Source: Aphrophora alni
Lineage: Eukaryota > Arthropoda > Insecta > Hemiptera > Aphrophoridae
Length of the DNA: 64,000 nucleotides
Direction: 5' to 3'
Assembly (NCBI GenBank): GCA_963513935.1
Contig: OY740774.1
Coordinates: 28,229,949 to 28,293,948 of the forward strand
Shown here: positions 35,491 to 45,869 of the stretch, one piece after another
How positions within the stretch are numbered: the first letter of the stretch is position 1
Layout of the letters: each line of letters opens with the position of its first letter
Made by a program: the position numbers and the translations under genes
The notes under the pieces: model-generated
What the model saw: only the letters and a program-made list of their open reading frames with translations
The model's database searches: none
Told to the model about the DNA's origin: nothing

Positions 35491-37265
35491 AAAGAGGAAC
35501 ATAAGAACATAAGAGGAACAAATTTCGTTGTTTTGAAAAAAGTAAGATAGGTAACTTATATAAATAATTACATAGTAAGGAGGCTTTATGATGGCGTTGG
35601 AATCTCATTTACGATGAGTCCAGACGTTTTCATATCCTAGGAACGGGAACAACTATTTTTCAAATGATAACCATTTATTTATCTGTTTGTTGTATTTTTT
35701 ACGATATATCATCGTTGGTAAAGTCATCGACTCAGTTTAAAAACGGTTTTATTGAGAATAGGTTTTAAACCGAATAATTAAAAATTGGTCCAAATATTTG
35801 AACGGATATTTGGATTGAAAATAAGTGGAGAGTGAAAATGTACGGTCAGAAATGTCTCAAGAACAAGGACATACGATTCAAAAAATTTCTCTACAGTAAG
35901 TTTTTTATTGTCTTTTTAGTTTAAAATTATTACAACACTATTTTACCAAATTTTAATTGAAACCATCTGTATGCAAAATCGAAGTATACCAAATTTGTAA
36001 AATCTATTTTGATTGCTCAATAGTGGCGTATGACAAGAAGATAAGAGACACATAGATATACAAAAACAAAACAAAAGTTATATGTTTTGACCTGGAACGT
36101 AAAGCACTAATTCACCTTTTAAGATCCTACAATATGATAACATATTGAACCCTTATTTAGAACTAATGAACCCATATTGAACAATTTTCTAATATCTGTT
36201 AACATAACTTGAATTTTGTTTTACTGTTTGGCTCTATCACTCAATTGATTATGGTCTATACTTTCTTCATTAATAAATGTTTACGAAATAATTATTAAAC
36301 TATTTAATCCCACCGGTAAATTGGTTTTTGAAAGTAAACTCGGCATCGTTCCATCTCGGATAATTAATTCTATTATTAGTTTGTTTTGTAATACCGACCT
36401 TCAATTCACCTTAATGTAACTACTGACCGCAAATATTTATCGTTGTCCATCAGCTGTGACAACATAATTCCCTATAATTCATCCTCAGGTAAACATCTGT
36501 CGTTGCTAAGGAAACCGCAAAACACAGTAAAAAACTTGTTACTGTTTTTGTGTTTAATATTTTTTTGTAGTTTTGTTTTACGTCGTAACATTTCCATTTA
36601 TTAGTTTTTTGTCTGTAAAAGAAACACTGGCGCCTAATTGAAAACGAGTGTAAATTGCTGACCACTTAAATAAAACAAGACATTCTGTTGCTTAAGGCTG
36701 TAAGAAGTGTTGTACTTTTGGAGGGAAAGTTTAATTTTCTCACATATACGTATTATAGTGAAATTTATGTGATGTGTTAATAAATTGATTTTGAGGTTTA
36801 TGTGGATATATCCATTTTGTGATTTTTGTGCCCAAACAAATAGTTATTGGAATAGTCTCAGCCGTCTATCGTCGATGAAGTATTGTATATTTTTAATAAA
36901 ATTACATCCGAGGGGGGATTTTGGCCAATCACGAAACTTTTTTTATTTTTTATATTTTTATAACGTAAGACAAAACACAAAATCGGTTATAAGTGTTGTT
37001 CAAGAATAATTGACAAAAAATTAACAATGAAAGAACGTCTTTAAAAAGTGAGTTCAATAAAATACGAAAACGGTTAGCGTGCGTTTATTACGCGAGCGAA
37101 GTGTGCATTTTTTTTAAGTATACAAATAACTTTAAAAATAAAATTTCAAAAAGTTGTCGAGATGACTAATCTACACCGTCGTATAGAAACCGTCCTAAGA
37201 AGAAAATACTCAGTAATATAATATAATTTTCCCTTTCCTATGGTTAGGAAATAGACTAAATTTAT
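35491..37265. other. Non-coding stretch, nothing recognised
   Basis: AT-rich. Short frames at 36450-37009 are unrecognised. ACGCGAGCGAAGTGTGC near 37090 is a motif style also seen in family C. Confidence 0.4.
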
Positions 37266-37340
37266 GGGAGTTCTGCAGTTCTCTCGGCGGTCAGGGGCAG
37301 CCCCCGAAGGGTATCTGCAGTTCCCCCGGAGCCCCTTTTT

Positions 37341-37565
37341 GTGTGTACAGCAGTTCCCCCGGCGGTCATTGCTGTATTAACGTTATTTGCTAACGCAACA
37401 AATAAATTATGTAATGCAATAAAAAATAACTTGTACAAGAAAAAACGGCAACAGTTACTTCCCCTACCGAAGAATATATCTGAAGTTCATGACACTCTAA
37501 ACAGTATTCGTATAGTTAGTAATGAAGATGAAGAATTACTTCAGGTTAGGTTAGGTTGTGAGTGA
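37341..37565 (+). pseudogene. Probable MULE-like transposase fragment
   Basis: A 74-codon frame enclosed by inverted GCAGTTCCCCCGGCGGTCA-type ends. From about residue 17 the translation is protein-like: a basic helix-like stretch containing KNNLYKKKR, then LLPLPKNISEVHDTLNSIR, then SNEDEELLQ. The order of a short basic helix, a Pro-rich LP.P..I.E linker and an acidic ..(G/D)E.(F/L)LL end recalls the region just before the catalytic core in insect Mutator-like (MULE) transposases. The DDE core itself is absent. The first ~15 residues derive from the terminal repeat, so the annotated start is not a true start. Inactive scrap; family assignment is from recall and moderately uncertain. Confidence 0.4.
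37544..37557 (+). repeat. Short (TTAGG)n run
   Basis: Reads GGTTAGGTTAGGTT, inside the MULE-like fragment. Confidence 0.6.
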
Positions 37566-37987
37566 CCGCCGGATGAACTGCTGACATTGGGGGGGGGGCA
37601 GGATTATCAACCCTAGTAAATTCCTTCAACCGCAGGGGGAACTGCATGTTAGCCATATTTATAATAATAATTAATTTGTACAAAATAAGAATCCATGACA
37701 AAACGTTTTAATCATCATTTGCCGAAAATACCACTTCGGAGGTAATCGGTAAAAATAAAAGTAGTCCGAAGATTTTACGTAAAATGGTTTTTTTTTTCCT
37801 CTTTTCTTCTTCATATTTTGATGAAATATGAAAACCATACCCAAACTAGTGTATCAAATCGTAAGTAAAATAAAAGTGCGGTTCAAGTATAATATAATTA
37901 GCAATAATATAAATGAACCTCTCTGTCTTTTAATAGTTAATCCAGTCAAATATTAAATAAGCTTAAAGGGAGTTTATGACACAAGCG

Positions 37988-37995
37988 AAGCAAGC
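37988..37995 (+). repeat. Target-site duplication, left (8 bp)
   Basis: AAGCAAGC, repeated at 38338-38345. Confidence 0.75.
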
Positions 37996-38337
37996 GGGGA
38001 CTATGAAACTGCCCCGATATTTTAGGTACGTTTGAAATGATGAAACTGCCCCTCTCATTAAAGAGGATCAAGAAGGGTCGCCTCGCAAGACCAGAAGTGC
38101 TGAACTTGTCCCGAGCGCAATTTCGGTAGTATGTGTAAATTTAACCACAATCAAGCATATAAGCCTAGGTCCCGTAGTGTAACATGTCATATAAAATTTT
38201 CAATGTTATATGGGTGCTCTGGGCAATTTCAGCATTTCTAGTCTTGCGAGGCGACCCTTCATATTCCTCTTTAATGAGCGGGGCTGTTTCATCGTTTCAA
38301 AAGTACCCAAAATGTCGGAGGCAGTTTCACTACGCCC
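37996..38337. mobile_element. Foldback MITE, 342 bp, 8-bp target duplication (hAT-like)
   Basis: Arms of ~125 bp are inverted copies. ATGAAACTGCCCC, TCATTAAAGAGGA, AGGGTCGCCTCGCAAGAC and AGAAnTGCTGAA on the left reappear complemented on the right (GTCTTGCGAGGCGACCCT near 38243, TCCTCTTTAATGA near 38262). It is flanked by AAGCAAGC on both sides. An 8-bp duplication is typical of hAT transposases. The ends start GGG rather than the classic CAG, so the superfamily is provisional. The 61-codon frame at 38184-38369 is in it and meaningless. Confidence 0.85.
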
Positions 38338-38345
38338 AAGCAAGC
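38338..38345 (+). repeat. Target-site duplication, right (8 bp)
   Basis: AAGCAAGC, an exact match to 37988-37995. Confidence 0.75.
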
Positions 38346-38400
38346 AACCTGTTTAATTTAGGAATATAATTACGTGTAAAAATTAAAATTTGCACAAATA

Positions 38401-39699
38401 GTTGCTATAGGAGGACATTTATATTCTTGCGTTCCTTTTTTAAATCATAGTTCACTAAAATAAGAAATCCTAAATAATGTCTTTTGCAAGACAGATTATC
38501 AGCTGGTTCTGAATGTCTAAAGCTTATCTCTATGTGCCCAAGGTCGACTGCCCTGTTTTTCTCTTTCTCTGTAATCAGCGTATTGCGTACTGTTCTTAAA
38601 TCTAGTATGAGACTGAATCTAAACTCAGCACATACAAGGCTTAGTGCAGTAAATACTTATTAATATGTGAGTGCAGTATTATTTAAAATGCTGGTCCATA
38701 AATGAAAATGGATAGAATTTAAATAGTTTTAGTGAACCCTATAATTTTAAAACCGAAAGAAAATTACGTTTTGAGAATAAAGATTGATTTCTTTGTTTTA
38801 ATGCCTAATTAGGCTTAATTCACCAATCCTCAAACCCGTTCATACTCCACCAGCACAAGCCGTTTTACACTTTAGGGTTGGGGTGAAAACAGAAGAAGGG
38901 TGGAGTAAAGATATACAGTACAGAGGATATTACAGAGGAGTTAAGGTGAAAAAGGACGTACACAATCGATTTAGAAAGATAGAACTCCATGGGAGTGGAA
39001 AGTTGTGCAGGTTACAGGAAAGACTTCAGAAAAACATGATGATTAGTAACATGAGGTGGCTGTTTGCATTGGTTGCCTATTTGGTTGGCACGATGATATA
39101 CAGTATATCCAACATAAAAGAATGCACTGACGTCTACTATGTTTGAATTAGAAAAACCATTTAACACAGGGAGCTGAAAATAAATATTTTTCTAAATTGT
39201 GAATTTATTATTGTTGTATATAACTATAATTTCTTATTAGTGCATATGAGTGAGGATAATCGTTAATTACGGGGAATGTAAAGAATTAAAACTGCAATGC
39301 TTTTTTTAACGTTAATAACAATTTACAAGTTCCATGATTAAACGTTCCTAACAATTTTATATCAATTGATAACAGTTATTATGCAAAATAACGATCTAAT
39401 GGTAGCATTTAGTTAATACACCCGTAACTAACCGTTACGTAATTAGTCATTAACTATTTATTAGGTTATTTAGTGTAATTTCACAGTCAGGTAATAAATT
39501 CAATGGTGTTTTTAATTATTATTTGAGATTAAACGGGATATATTAGTTTATTACATGTTGTTATTAGAAGAAGCGTATCGGATAGGTTAATAGCAGTTGA
39601 ATGCATCACTGATGTAATAATTTAAAGCAATTAAAGTAACACAGCGAGTTTTTTTTTTATCTCTCGGGTTGTTTCTATTTTCCCAATAAACTGAAGTTT
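38401..39699. other. Mostly non-repetitive DNA, possible regulatory stretch
   Basis: An 87-codon frame at 38883-39146 ends in a hydrophobic segment (WLFALVAYLVGTMIYSI) but has no recognisable family and a low-complexity start, so I do not call it a gene. 39180-39650 is unusually rich in homeodomain-type sites (TTAATTACGG, GTAATTAGTCATTAAC, TTTTTAATTATTATTTG) and shows no repeat-family words. It is a possible enhancer, unproven. Confidence 0.25.
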
Positions 39700-39714
39700 A
39701 GGCATTCACAAAAT

Positions 39715-39895
39715 AAACTGTACAACATCCTTAGTACAGCGCCATCTACGATGATCACAAAATAATGTTTAAAATCTTTTTTCATTGTTGTATTATGTTG
39801 CAATAAAACACCTCGGTTTTCCTTGAAAAACCAAACTTGACTAATGTTCGCCGATTGTAGCGCCATCTATCACGAATCAAAAATGTTTCAGACAT
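39715..39895 (+). repeat. Tandem duplication bearing paired GCGCCATCTA sites
   Basis: Two units, period 121 bp. GCGCCATCTACGATGATCAC at 39739 and GCGCCATCTATCACGAATCA at 39860 are each followed by CAAAA and ATGTTT. The complement, TAGATGGCGC, resembles Drosophila CTCF and Pho/YY1 consensus sites. Both units are within a minus-strand 63-codon chance frame. Confidence 0.6.
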
Positions 39896-40997
39896 ATTCG
39901 TCAGACCTACATATTTTGTAGCGTATAATCTAAATCTGTAATAATAAATGAACATTTTCATTTAGTATATAAAGGAGCAGAGGGGGAAGCTGTATAATTT
40001 TACCAAGAGTGAATGCTATCTCAAAAATATTAACTTTTTATCTGTAGCATATTTTCGTACTGTGCTTATTTTTCCAGATATTTCTATGTTTTAACTTAAA
40101 TTGACCGCTCATTATATATTATTCTTGAAAAACAAATTCCCTAAATGGGTTTAATATATTTGATTTTAGCACACGATGAACATGTAAATAACGGAAAATA
40201 AATAAGGTATAACAAAAAATACATAATTAATATAAATGTTGTATTGTGTGTTATATGATATATACACGCACGCACGCACACACTAAATTACTTAACTGTA
40301 AGACGCTGTGTGCATGCCAACTGTCAACGTTTTCACAAGGATGTACATGTACAAATTCGTTAATCCACTGTTAAAAGGAGTCCTGAAAGCTGTTTTTCTT
40401 ACGATGTTTAAACCAGAAGAAGTTAATACGCCCAAGCGTTTGAATTTAATGTTTATTATTGCGTAGAAACATAAACTTAACTAACGACTGAACCTTTTTT
40501 CCCCTCGAGACAGTTTTTCTGCCCATCCTGAAAGCCCCCACAAGTGCAATAACACTTCCAGAGCCGCCATTTGCATTTTAATATGCCGACACGCGGAAGT
40601 CAAATTACGTTTATGATTTCATACTTAACCAAGAAAATCCTTTTACAGTCGTAGATTATATTCCTTAATAATACGTGTTTGTGCGGTCAGAGTGATTCAA
40701 TCCCCGGTGATTACAGCGATGATGCGTCGTGGAATGCAAAGTGGTAGTGTGAACTCGTGAACTCCACATTACATGTTTGCGGTGTGCTCTAGGTGTTGAA
40801 TGTAATGAGGGTTTGTTTTAGAAATTAATCTTATAAAGAGAAAGTTCTGTTATGGGTTTTTAATTACGATAATTATAGAATTTTTCGTTATAGAAATTAT
40901 TATTACTATTACTATTTGAAACGCCGACATCTGAGAACGAAAAATGTCCTAAGGAACTAATTTGAAAACACTTATTTTCTATTATAGGTACACAGTA
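39896..40997. other. Non-coding DNA, possible regulatory stretch
   Basis: No gene was recognised. 40500-40830 has ordinary sequence complexity and no family words, and contains GCCATTTGCATTTTAATATG with an octamer-like ATTTGCAT. A short CACG/CACA repeat lies at 40264-40282. Confidence 0.25.
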
Positions 40998-41029
40998 TAA
41001 GGTAAGTTTGACAATCATAAACAATTTTC

Positions 41030-41041
41030 ACCTCCGTTTTT
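41030..41041 (+). repeat. Target-site duplication, left (12 bp)
   Basis: ACCTCCGTTTTT, repeated at 42029-42040. Confidence 0.85.
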
Positions 41042-41217
41042 AAATAAAATTAAAACAACAATTTTTTTTTTAGTATCAACCACAATGTTTTAATAGAAAC
41101 TTGCCGACCATGGTTTCGCTAGTTAAAGCATTGTCAAGGCTTATACAAGAATGAAACAATAAGGTTCAGTACACAATATATACACATTATAACAATAGCT
41201 GGGTTTTCCCATATAAC
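41042..41217 (-). repeat. Penelope-like element, left inverted arm (pseudo-LTR)
   Basis: Reverse complement of 41803-41977 with only a few differences. Shared stretches include GGTTGATACTAAAAAAAA, CCATGGTCGGCAAGTTTC and AATAGCTGGGTTTTCCCAT. Confidence 0.9.
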
Positions 41218-41256
41218 CTAGATGAGAAAGGTAGAGGAAGGGAGTGGAGAGGAGGG

Positions 41257-41866
41257 TCAATGACTTGACTTGGTTAATGGTTTCAAAAGTGGGGAATTAC
41301 TTAAATCTAATTGTTCATTTAAAACTAACACATTTTTATTTTTAACTAATCTATTAATTTCTAAATTTTCCAGAAGGTTTAATTTTTTAGATTTATTGAC
41401 TATGTGTAAAATATCAAAATTTATATTACCATGAAAATCTGAAACATTGTGTGTTTTTAAATGATTAGAAAAACTAGAGTCCTCATGTCCTAACCTCCAA
41501 CTCCTGTCATGCTCACTTAATCTAGTTTTAAAATTTCTACCAGTTTGCCCTATATAAGTAGCGTTACATATTTTACAAGATTATTGATAGACCCCACATT
41601 TACTCATTTTTGGTATTTTATCTTTACTGTTAATTAACAATTTACCCAAATTATTGTCTACATAAAATGCTGGTTTGCAACTTTTTTTATTTTCCAATAG
41701 TTTACCCAATTTATAACTAATTTGACCAACATAACCTACTTTCCGCCATTTCGTGGATTTGTTATCACACTCACTGGGGAAAATATGTTTTTTGGCAATA
41801 TTATATGGGAAAACCCAGCTATTGTTATAATGTGTATATATTGTGTACTGAACCTTATTGTTTCAT
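41257..41866 (-). pseudogene. Penelope-like polyprotein C-terminus with GIY-YIG endonuclease, one in-frame stop
   Basis: About 200 codons read on the minus strand from inside the right arm to a TGA at 41257-41259. In order: a linker containing VGYVGQISYKLGKLL and CKPAFYVDNNLGKLL, then KCGVYQ and a TAA (41581-41583), then CKICNATYIGQTGRNFKTR, the GIY-YIG signature with its Tyr/Ile-Gly-Gln-Thr-Gly-Arg core and following Arg, then LSEHDRSWRLG, then a C-terminal Leu/Asn/Lys-rich tail ending PLTKSSH. In this family the nuclease nicks the target for reverse transcription. The stop falls just before the Cys-x-x-Cys that precedes the nuclease motif, so the copy cannot make a full protein. Apart from the stop the frame is intact, which suggests a fairly young insertion. 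The RT domain is not present, consistent with 5-prime truncation. Confidence 0.88.
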
Positions 41867-41977
41867 TCTTGTATAAGCCTTGACAATGCTTTAACTAGCG
41901 AAACCATGGTCGGCAAGTTTCTATTAAAACATTGTGGTTGATACTAAAAAAAATTGTTGTTTTAATTTTATTTAAAA
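41803..41977 (+). repeat. Penelope-like element, right inverted arm (pseudo-LTR)
   Basis: Inverted copy of 41042-41217. On the minus strand the polyprotein frame continues into this arm (NNSWVFPYNIAKKHIFP), so the arm includes coding sequence from the upstream part of the element. Confidence 0.9.
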
Positions 41978-42028
41978 TGGAATACCACCAAGTACCTACG
42001 GTCTCTAGCATAAATAGTTTAAAAAAAA

Positions 42029-42040
42029 ACCTCCGTTTTT
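42029..42040 (+). repeat. Target-site duplication, right (12 bp)
   Basis: ACCTCCGTTTTT, identical to 41030-41041. Confidence 0.85.
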
Positions 42041-42480
42041 GACTGATTACGCTTCATAACGTCAAGAAACGAGAGAGTGACGCAAGCAGTCCCTCCTTCG
42101 TTGTTGTCGTCTATATTTATACACGTTAGTGTCCAAACAAATTAATATATATGAATGAAATTTGATGTAGGGGACTATAGTGTACTGGCATAGACGCCTA
42201 TTGAAATTCACAAAATCGAATTTCAAATTTTAAAATGGCTGTTTTTTAAAACAGTTTTTTGTCCATATCTTTTGTGTTATTCAAGTTACAACACCGTATT
42301 TTGGGTACAAATTTGTACATTCCAATTCCGCATTTAATGGTACCAACCCTACTTTTCATGTAGTTATGGTCAAAAATATAATTTGGAATCCTGACCTCTC
42401 AAAAACATTTAATAAACGAAAATTTCCGAGATCGTGTAGAGTCGAGTGACCGACAGGAGCGTAGCGAGTGGAGTATTTTG

Positions 42481-43504
42481 TAATATATAGACATCGATGA
42501 GACCCGTTGGAGCTTAGCTGGCGTCAATAAAGGATTGATATACACAATTACGAGGTTCAGAAAACCTGTGTAACAACTGTTTCATACAAACTTACAATGG
42601 CCCCCTTGATATACCAATCAAATTTAAGATATACTACAAGGCACAAGAAACTAACGTTTAAGTGTTACATTTAGAGGATCTGCTTGTAGGCTATTGTATT
42701 GTATGGTGGGCCTTGGTAAGCACCAACATAGCGCAATCAAATCGTTTTATTGTTGAATTCTACTAAATACTCTTATTGCTGAAGGCAAGAATCGAAATAT
42801 ACAAAATTTATGTCTGTTTATTTATTTTTATTTTTATATTCATATTTTGTTGAAATTATTATTTAAGCTGTTGGTAAAGTTATATTTCCATAATAGTCAG
42901 GTGAGACTGAACTCTCTCTGTAACAACTTAGTTATAAAAAAAACCAATTATAATGGTTTTTTTCAATAATTAGAATAACCTTATAATTTAGACATTATTA
43001 TCTACTTCCTTTTAGCATATTTATGAAGAGGTTATCTTTTACATTTGTTCAATTTTTTTTCTCTGCGTGCGCCCACGTGGTTTAGTCGTATTTTACCCAG
43101 GAGGCTGGTAGCTTAATTCGTCAATGAATCGATGCGTATTTATATTTTATTAGAATTCATTTTTTATACCCAATTTTAATGGAAATCATAAGAAAATAAT
43201 ATAAATAATAATTTATTTAATATTTTGTAATTATGAAAATCATTAAGGTTGTATTCAAATAAATTAAAACTTAAAAAAGTAGTAACTTCTAATAGTTACT
43301 ACTCGTGAAGGAAAAATTTCTCATTTAAAAATGGTTATCGTTTTTATTTGAATTTTGTTTTTTGCACGTTTTCTGAAGTATTCCTAGTCGGAGCACTGGT
43401 GTGTATGTCTTGGTATCGTAGGATATCTGTTTTGGGTGGCCGTAATGTTTAAACAGAAATAAAAAAAAAAATCTTTGACGTATTGATAATATTAAGGTGT
43501 GATA
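42481..43504. other. Non-coding stretch, nothing recognised
   Basis: AT-rich. No family copy or frame recognised. Confidence 0.4.
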
Positions 43505-43800
43505 TGAATATTAAAGAATTGCGAAAAGAGCAGAAGTTAATACAAAAGAACGTAACAGAAGAAAATAAAAGATTACTACGGCTCCAAGAAAGGAATTAGA
43601 TTTGAATATTCACGATTTTAACAACCAAAGATTTCATTGAAATTGACAAATTTCCATCACAATCAAAAGCTGCATATAATGTGCTATTATCTTCTTTAAT
43701 AAGATCTTTTTGTGGTGATAATCCTTCAAGAAAGTCAGATATTTACACCCCTTCAAGTCATTATTGGATCGACGCCATTTTGGGACTGTTCCAAGATTAA
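43505..43800 (+). pseudogene. Broken reading frame of unknown family
   Basis: From ATG 43505 to TAA about 43798-43800 a single frame of ~98 codons is open except for TAG and TGA close together near 43597-43605. The first 30 residues are Lys/Glu/Gln/Leu-rich and suit a coiled coil (KELRKEQKLIQKNVTEENKR). After the stops comes a compact segment, TTKDFIEIDKFPSQSKAAY then NVLLSSLIRSFCGDN and SHYWIDAILGLFQD. Two stops three codons apart with no frameshift suggest decay of a real frame. I do not recognise the family. A transposon accessory protein or a host pseudogene are both possible. Confidence 0.35.
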
Positions 43801-44209
43801 ATCATTTTATAAAAACCCAGTTATATTAGAGAGGCCGTTAAGGACTTATAAATATTAAAAGTGTACGAGGTCGTACATTCACGACCCATAACCATATACC
43901 ATTTAATGGTTTAGTATAAATACATGTTATTTAAGTTTGTACTTAGCAGCGTAATGTTCTGGTGGTTTTAACATGCATCGTTGACAGTTACCTACCAAGT
44001 GAAAAGTCTGAATTATGTCAAATATCCTTTACTATGTTATAAAGAAAAACTTTCCAATTTCTGTAAATGGTACACAAACTTTATACTACCTCAACTCAAA
44101 ACTAACTATGAAACTCAATTTACTTAAATTACTAACTTAACTATCAAATTAGAGGAATCAGCTGACTAAAATTTATTTTTGTAAATTTAACAACAATTTT
44201 GATGGAATT
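43801..44209. other. Non-coding spacer
   Basis: Nothing recognised. Confidence 0.4.
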
Positions 44210-44660
44210 TTGCTAAAATGTTGGTCCTATGGACTCGGACAGTAAATTTTGGGACTCAAAAATACCGGTTTCGGGTGTTTTCTATTAAAAAATTATCTTG
44301 ATAAATCAGAAGTGCCGCTTTAATTTTGAAATACTCGTATCTCAAAATCTATGCAAACGATTCCGATAAAATTTTAGTGAAATGTGGAGATTTATAACGC
44401 AAACCAATGTGTTTCTATTAAAAAATAATAAAAGTGATATCTCATAAGCACTGTTGTAATTTTTAAATATCTCATAATCTATGGAAACGATTTCGATAAA
44501 ATTTGAGTGTAATGTGAAGATTAACCCAAACCAATGTGTCAATCGCTAGTAAAATAACATTACGGTTCGTGAGTAATTTGTAAAAAATCCAAAATAAACC
44601 GATAAACCGTAATTGTTTTGTAATTTGTGGTTTGACACTTAGTTTATTTGAGAAAATGAG
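44210..44660 (+). repeat. Family B-related repeat, copy 5, with internal tandem duplication
   Basis: Two units of period 131 bp begin at 44337 (TATCTCAAAATCTATGCAAA) and 44468 (TATCTCATAATCTATGGAAA). Each continues with CGATT(C/T)CGATAAAATTT and ends ACCAATGTGT. TAGTGAAATGTG and the CCCAAACCAAT piece relate it to family B at 12.1-12.4 kb. The 66- and 72-codon minus-strand frames with similar ends are simply the two units read in parallel. Confidence 0.7.
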
Positions 44661-45869
44661 TAATTTTATGCTTTTAGCAGCTACACCCAATTTGATATTT
44701 CTAGCATCGTATTGTGTGTTTGCACAACTTCATACTTTAAAATGAATAGAATATATGACTCAGCATATTTTTGTAGTTTTGGGCAGACTCTGTTTTATAA
44801 GTTTCAAATTTCAATAACTTATTTTGTAATTTTATGGATCATTTGCTGAACATTGGATGTCAAATTCAAACTTAGTATCCTAAAAGACACACAATCTTTA
44901 TTCATCTTATTAAAATAGTTTACTTGCCATTAAGGTGAGAAGTAGCCTCCACACTAAATAATTTTTATTAAAAAACTTATCATCTATCAATAATTTCAAT
45001 ACAAACTACAAAACATTCAGTGTTAATCTGGCATGTTTAGTTGGAATCTTTGGGCTACAAACATAGATCTCACCAATTTGTTCGATTTGTAACTCGAGCG
45101 TTATTCTGACCTCACCCCTGTGATTTACACAGTTTGTTCAAAGTAAACGACTCTATCCTGCAGTAATGGTCCGTCTTTGAGATGGTTACTTTTGATATTT
45201 GTTTCTGAATTTACTTTGGACGGAAGTGGTTGATTACGTTTTATGAAATCATTAACAGAACTCTACACGTTCTGCACGAATCCACGATGAATGGTAAGAA
45301 CTAAACGGTAATACAGAATAATGAGATAATTAACAATCAACATAAATACAATGTTCTAAAAACACTTGTGCTTCTAGTCGCTGTAATTTTTGTTGTGTTT
45401 CGGTCATTATCGCTTTTAGTCGCTTTAAAGAGAACTTGATTCGGCGGGGGGGGGGGTAAGTTCACTTTACAGAATCTAAGAGTATTAGTTTTTTTTTTTA
45501 ATGCAACCCTTCTGATCAGATTTTAGTCTACTTTTGATCCTTAGTTCTCCTGCAAGAACAACCAGAATTAATGACAATTTACGTATTAAATACATATTTA
45601 AATGATAATTTGAACTGAAAATTGGTTAAAAAAATCGGTGCAGTATACATTTAATAATATAGTTCATACATAATTAAACGTTATTTAGGATTGAGAGAAT
45701 TATTCAAATTGTTTTGAAAATTTCAAAGTTATCAGCGGATTCAGTATATATCCCGTCGTCACGCAACAAAAGCTGGGTCACTAAACTGACGAAGCCGCGG
45801 GCTTATCTAGTATGTTATAACAACAGAAATATTGAACATTTGTAATTATTGCGCAAACAGTGGAATTGA
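44661..45869. other. Non-coding stretch, nothing recognised
   Basis: Apparently single-copy here. An 11-G run lies at 45446-45456. 45040-45330 has ordinary complexity but no recognisable gene. Confidence 0.4.

Larger units (their letters stand above)
37266..37650 (+). mobile_element. Element with nested copies of GCAGTTCYCYCGGCGGTCA ends
   Basis: The GCAGTTC motif occurs three times forward, near 37274 (GCAGTTCTCTCGGCGGTCA), 37317 (GCAGTTCCCCCGGAGCC) and 37349 (GCAGTTCCCCCGGCGGTCA). It occurs twice inverted, near 37562 (TGACCGCCGGATGAACTGC) and 37630 (CCGCAGGGGGAACTGC). The inner pair encloses a reading frame resembling part of a MULE-type transposase. The nested arrangement suggests an element inserted into its own kind, or end multiplication. 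A 10-G run lies at 37589-37598 and a TTAGG-type run at 37544-37557. Confidence 0.65.
37965..38400 (+). repeat. Family B tail, copy 4, split by a nested MITE
   Basis: TTTATGACACAAGCGAAGCA before the insertion and ACCTGTTTAATTTAGGAATA after it correspond to the family B tail ATGGCACAAGTGAAGCAAGT followed by a TTTAG-type segment. Confidence 0.5.
41042..42028 (-). mobile_element. Penelope-like retroelement, 5-prime-truncated, with inverted arms
   Basis: The element is flanked by an exact 12-bp duplication. Its body (41218-41800, minus strand) encodes the C-terminal part of a Penelope-like polyprotein. The body is flanked by nearly identical inverted arms of ~176 bp, 41042-41217 and 41803-41977. 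Inverted or tandem pseudo-LTRs and variable target duplications are hallmarks of Penelope-like elements. The arms contain TGACAATGCTTTAACTAGCG followed by AAACC, a hairpin reminiscent of the hammerhead-type motifs known from pseudo-LTRs. The reverse transcriptase domain is missing. A ~50-bp tail (41978-42028) ends in A9. Confidence 0.9.
40998..42480 (+). repeat. Family C dispersed repeat, copy 3, split by the Penelope-like element
   Basis: The left part has GTATAAGGTAAGTTTGACAA and TTTTCACCTCCGTTTTT. The right part resumes CTCCGTTTTTGACTGATTAC and CCTTCGTTGTTGTCGTC, then GTAGGGGACTATAGTGTACT and TTTTAAAATGGCTG. Rejoining them restores the order seen in the intact copy at 9.28 kb. Confidence 0.75.

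Noticed and set aside
38883..39146. 87-codon frame with a hydrophobic C-terminal segment
   Set aside because: Start is non-ATG, no family resemblance, and one hydrophobic run is common by chance in AT-rich DNA.
44342..44690. Two related minus-strand frames with similar C-termini as a duplicated gene
   Set aside because: They are the two units of a 131-bp non-coding tandem duplication read in parallel.
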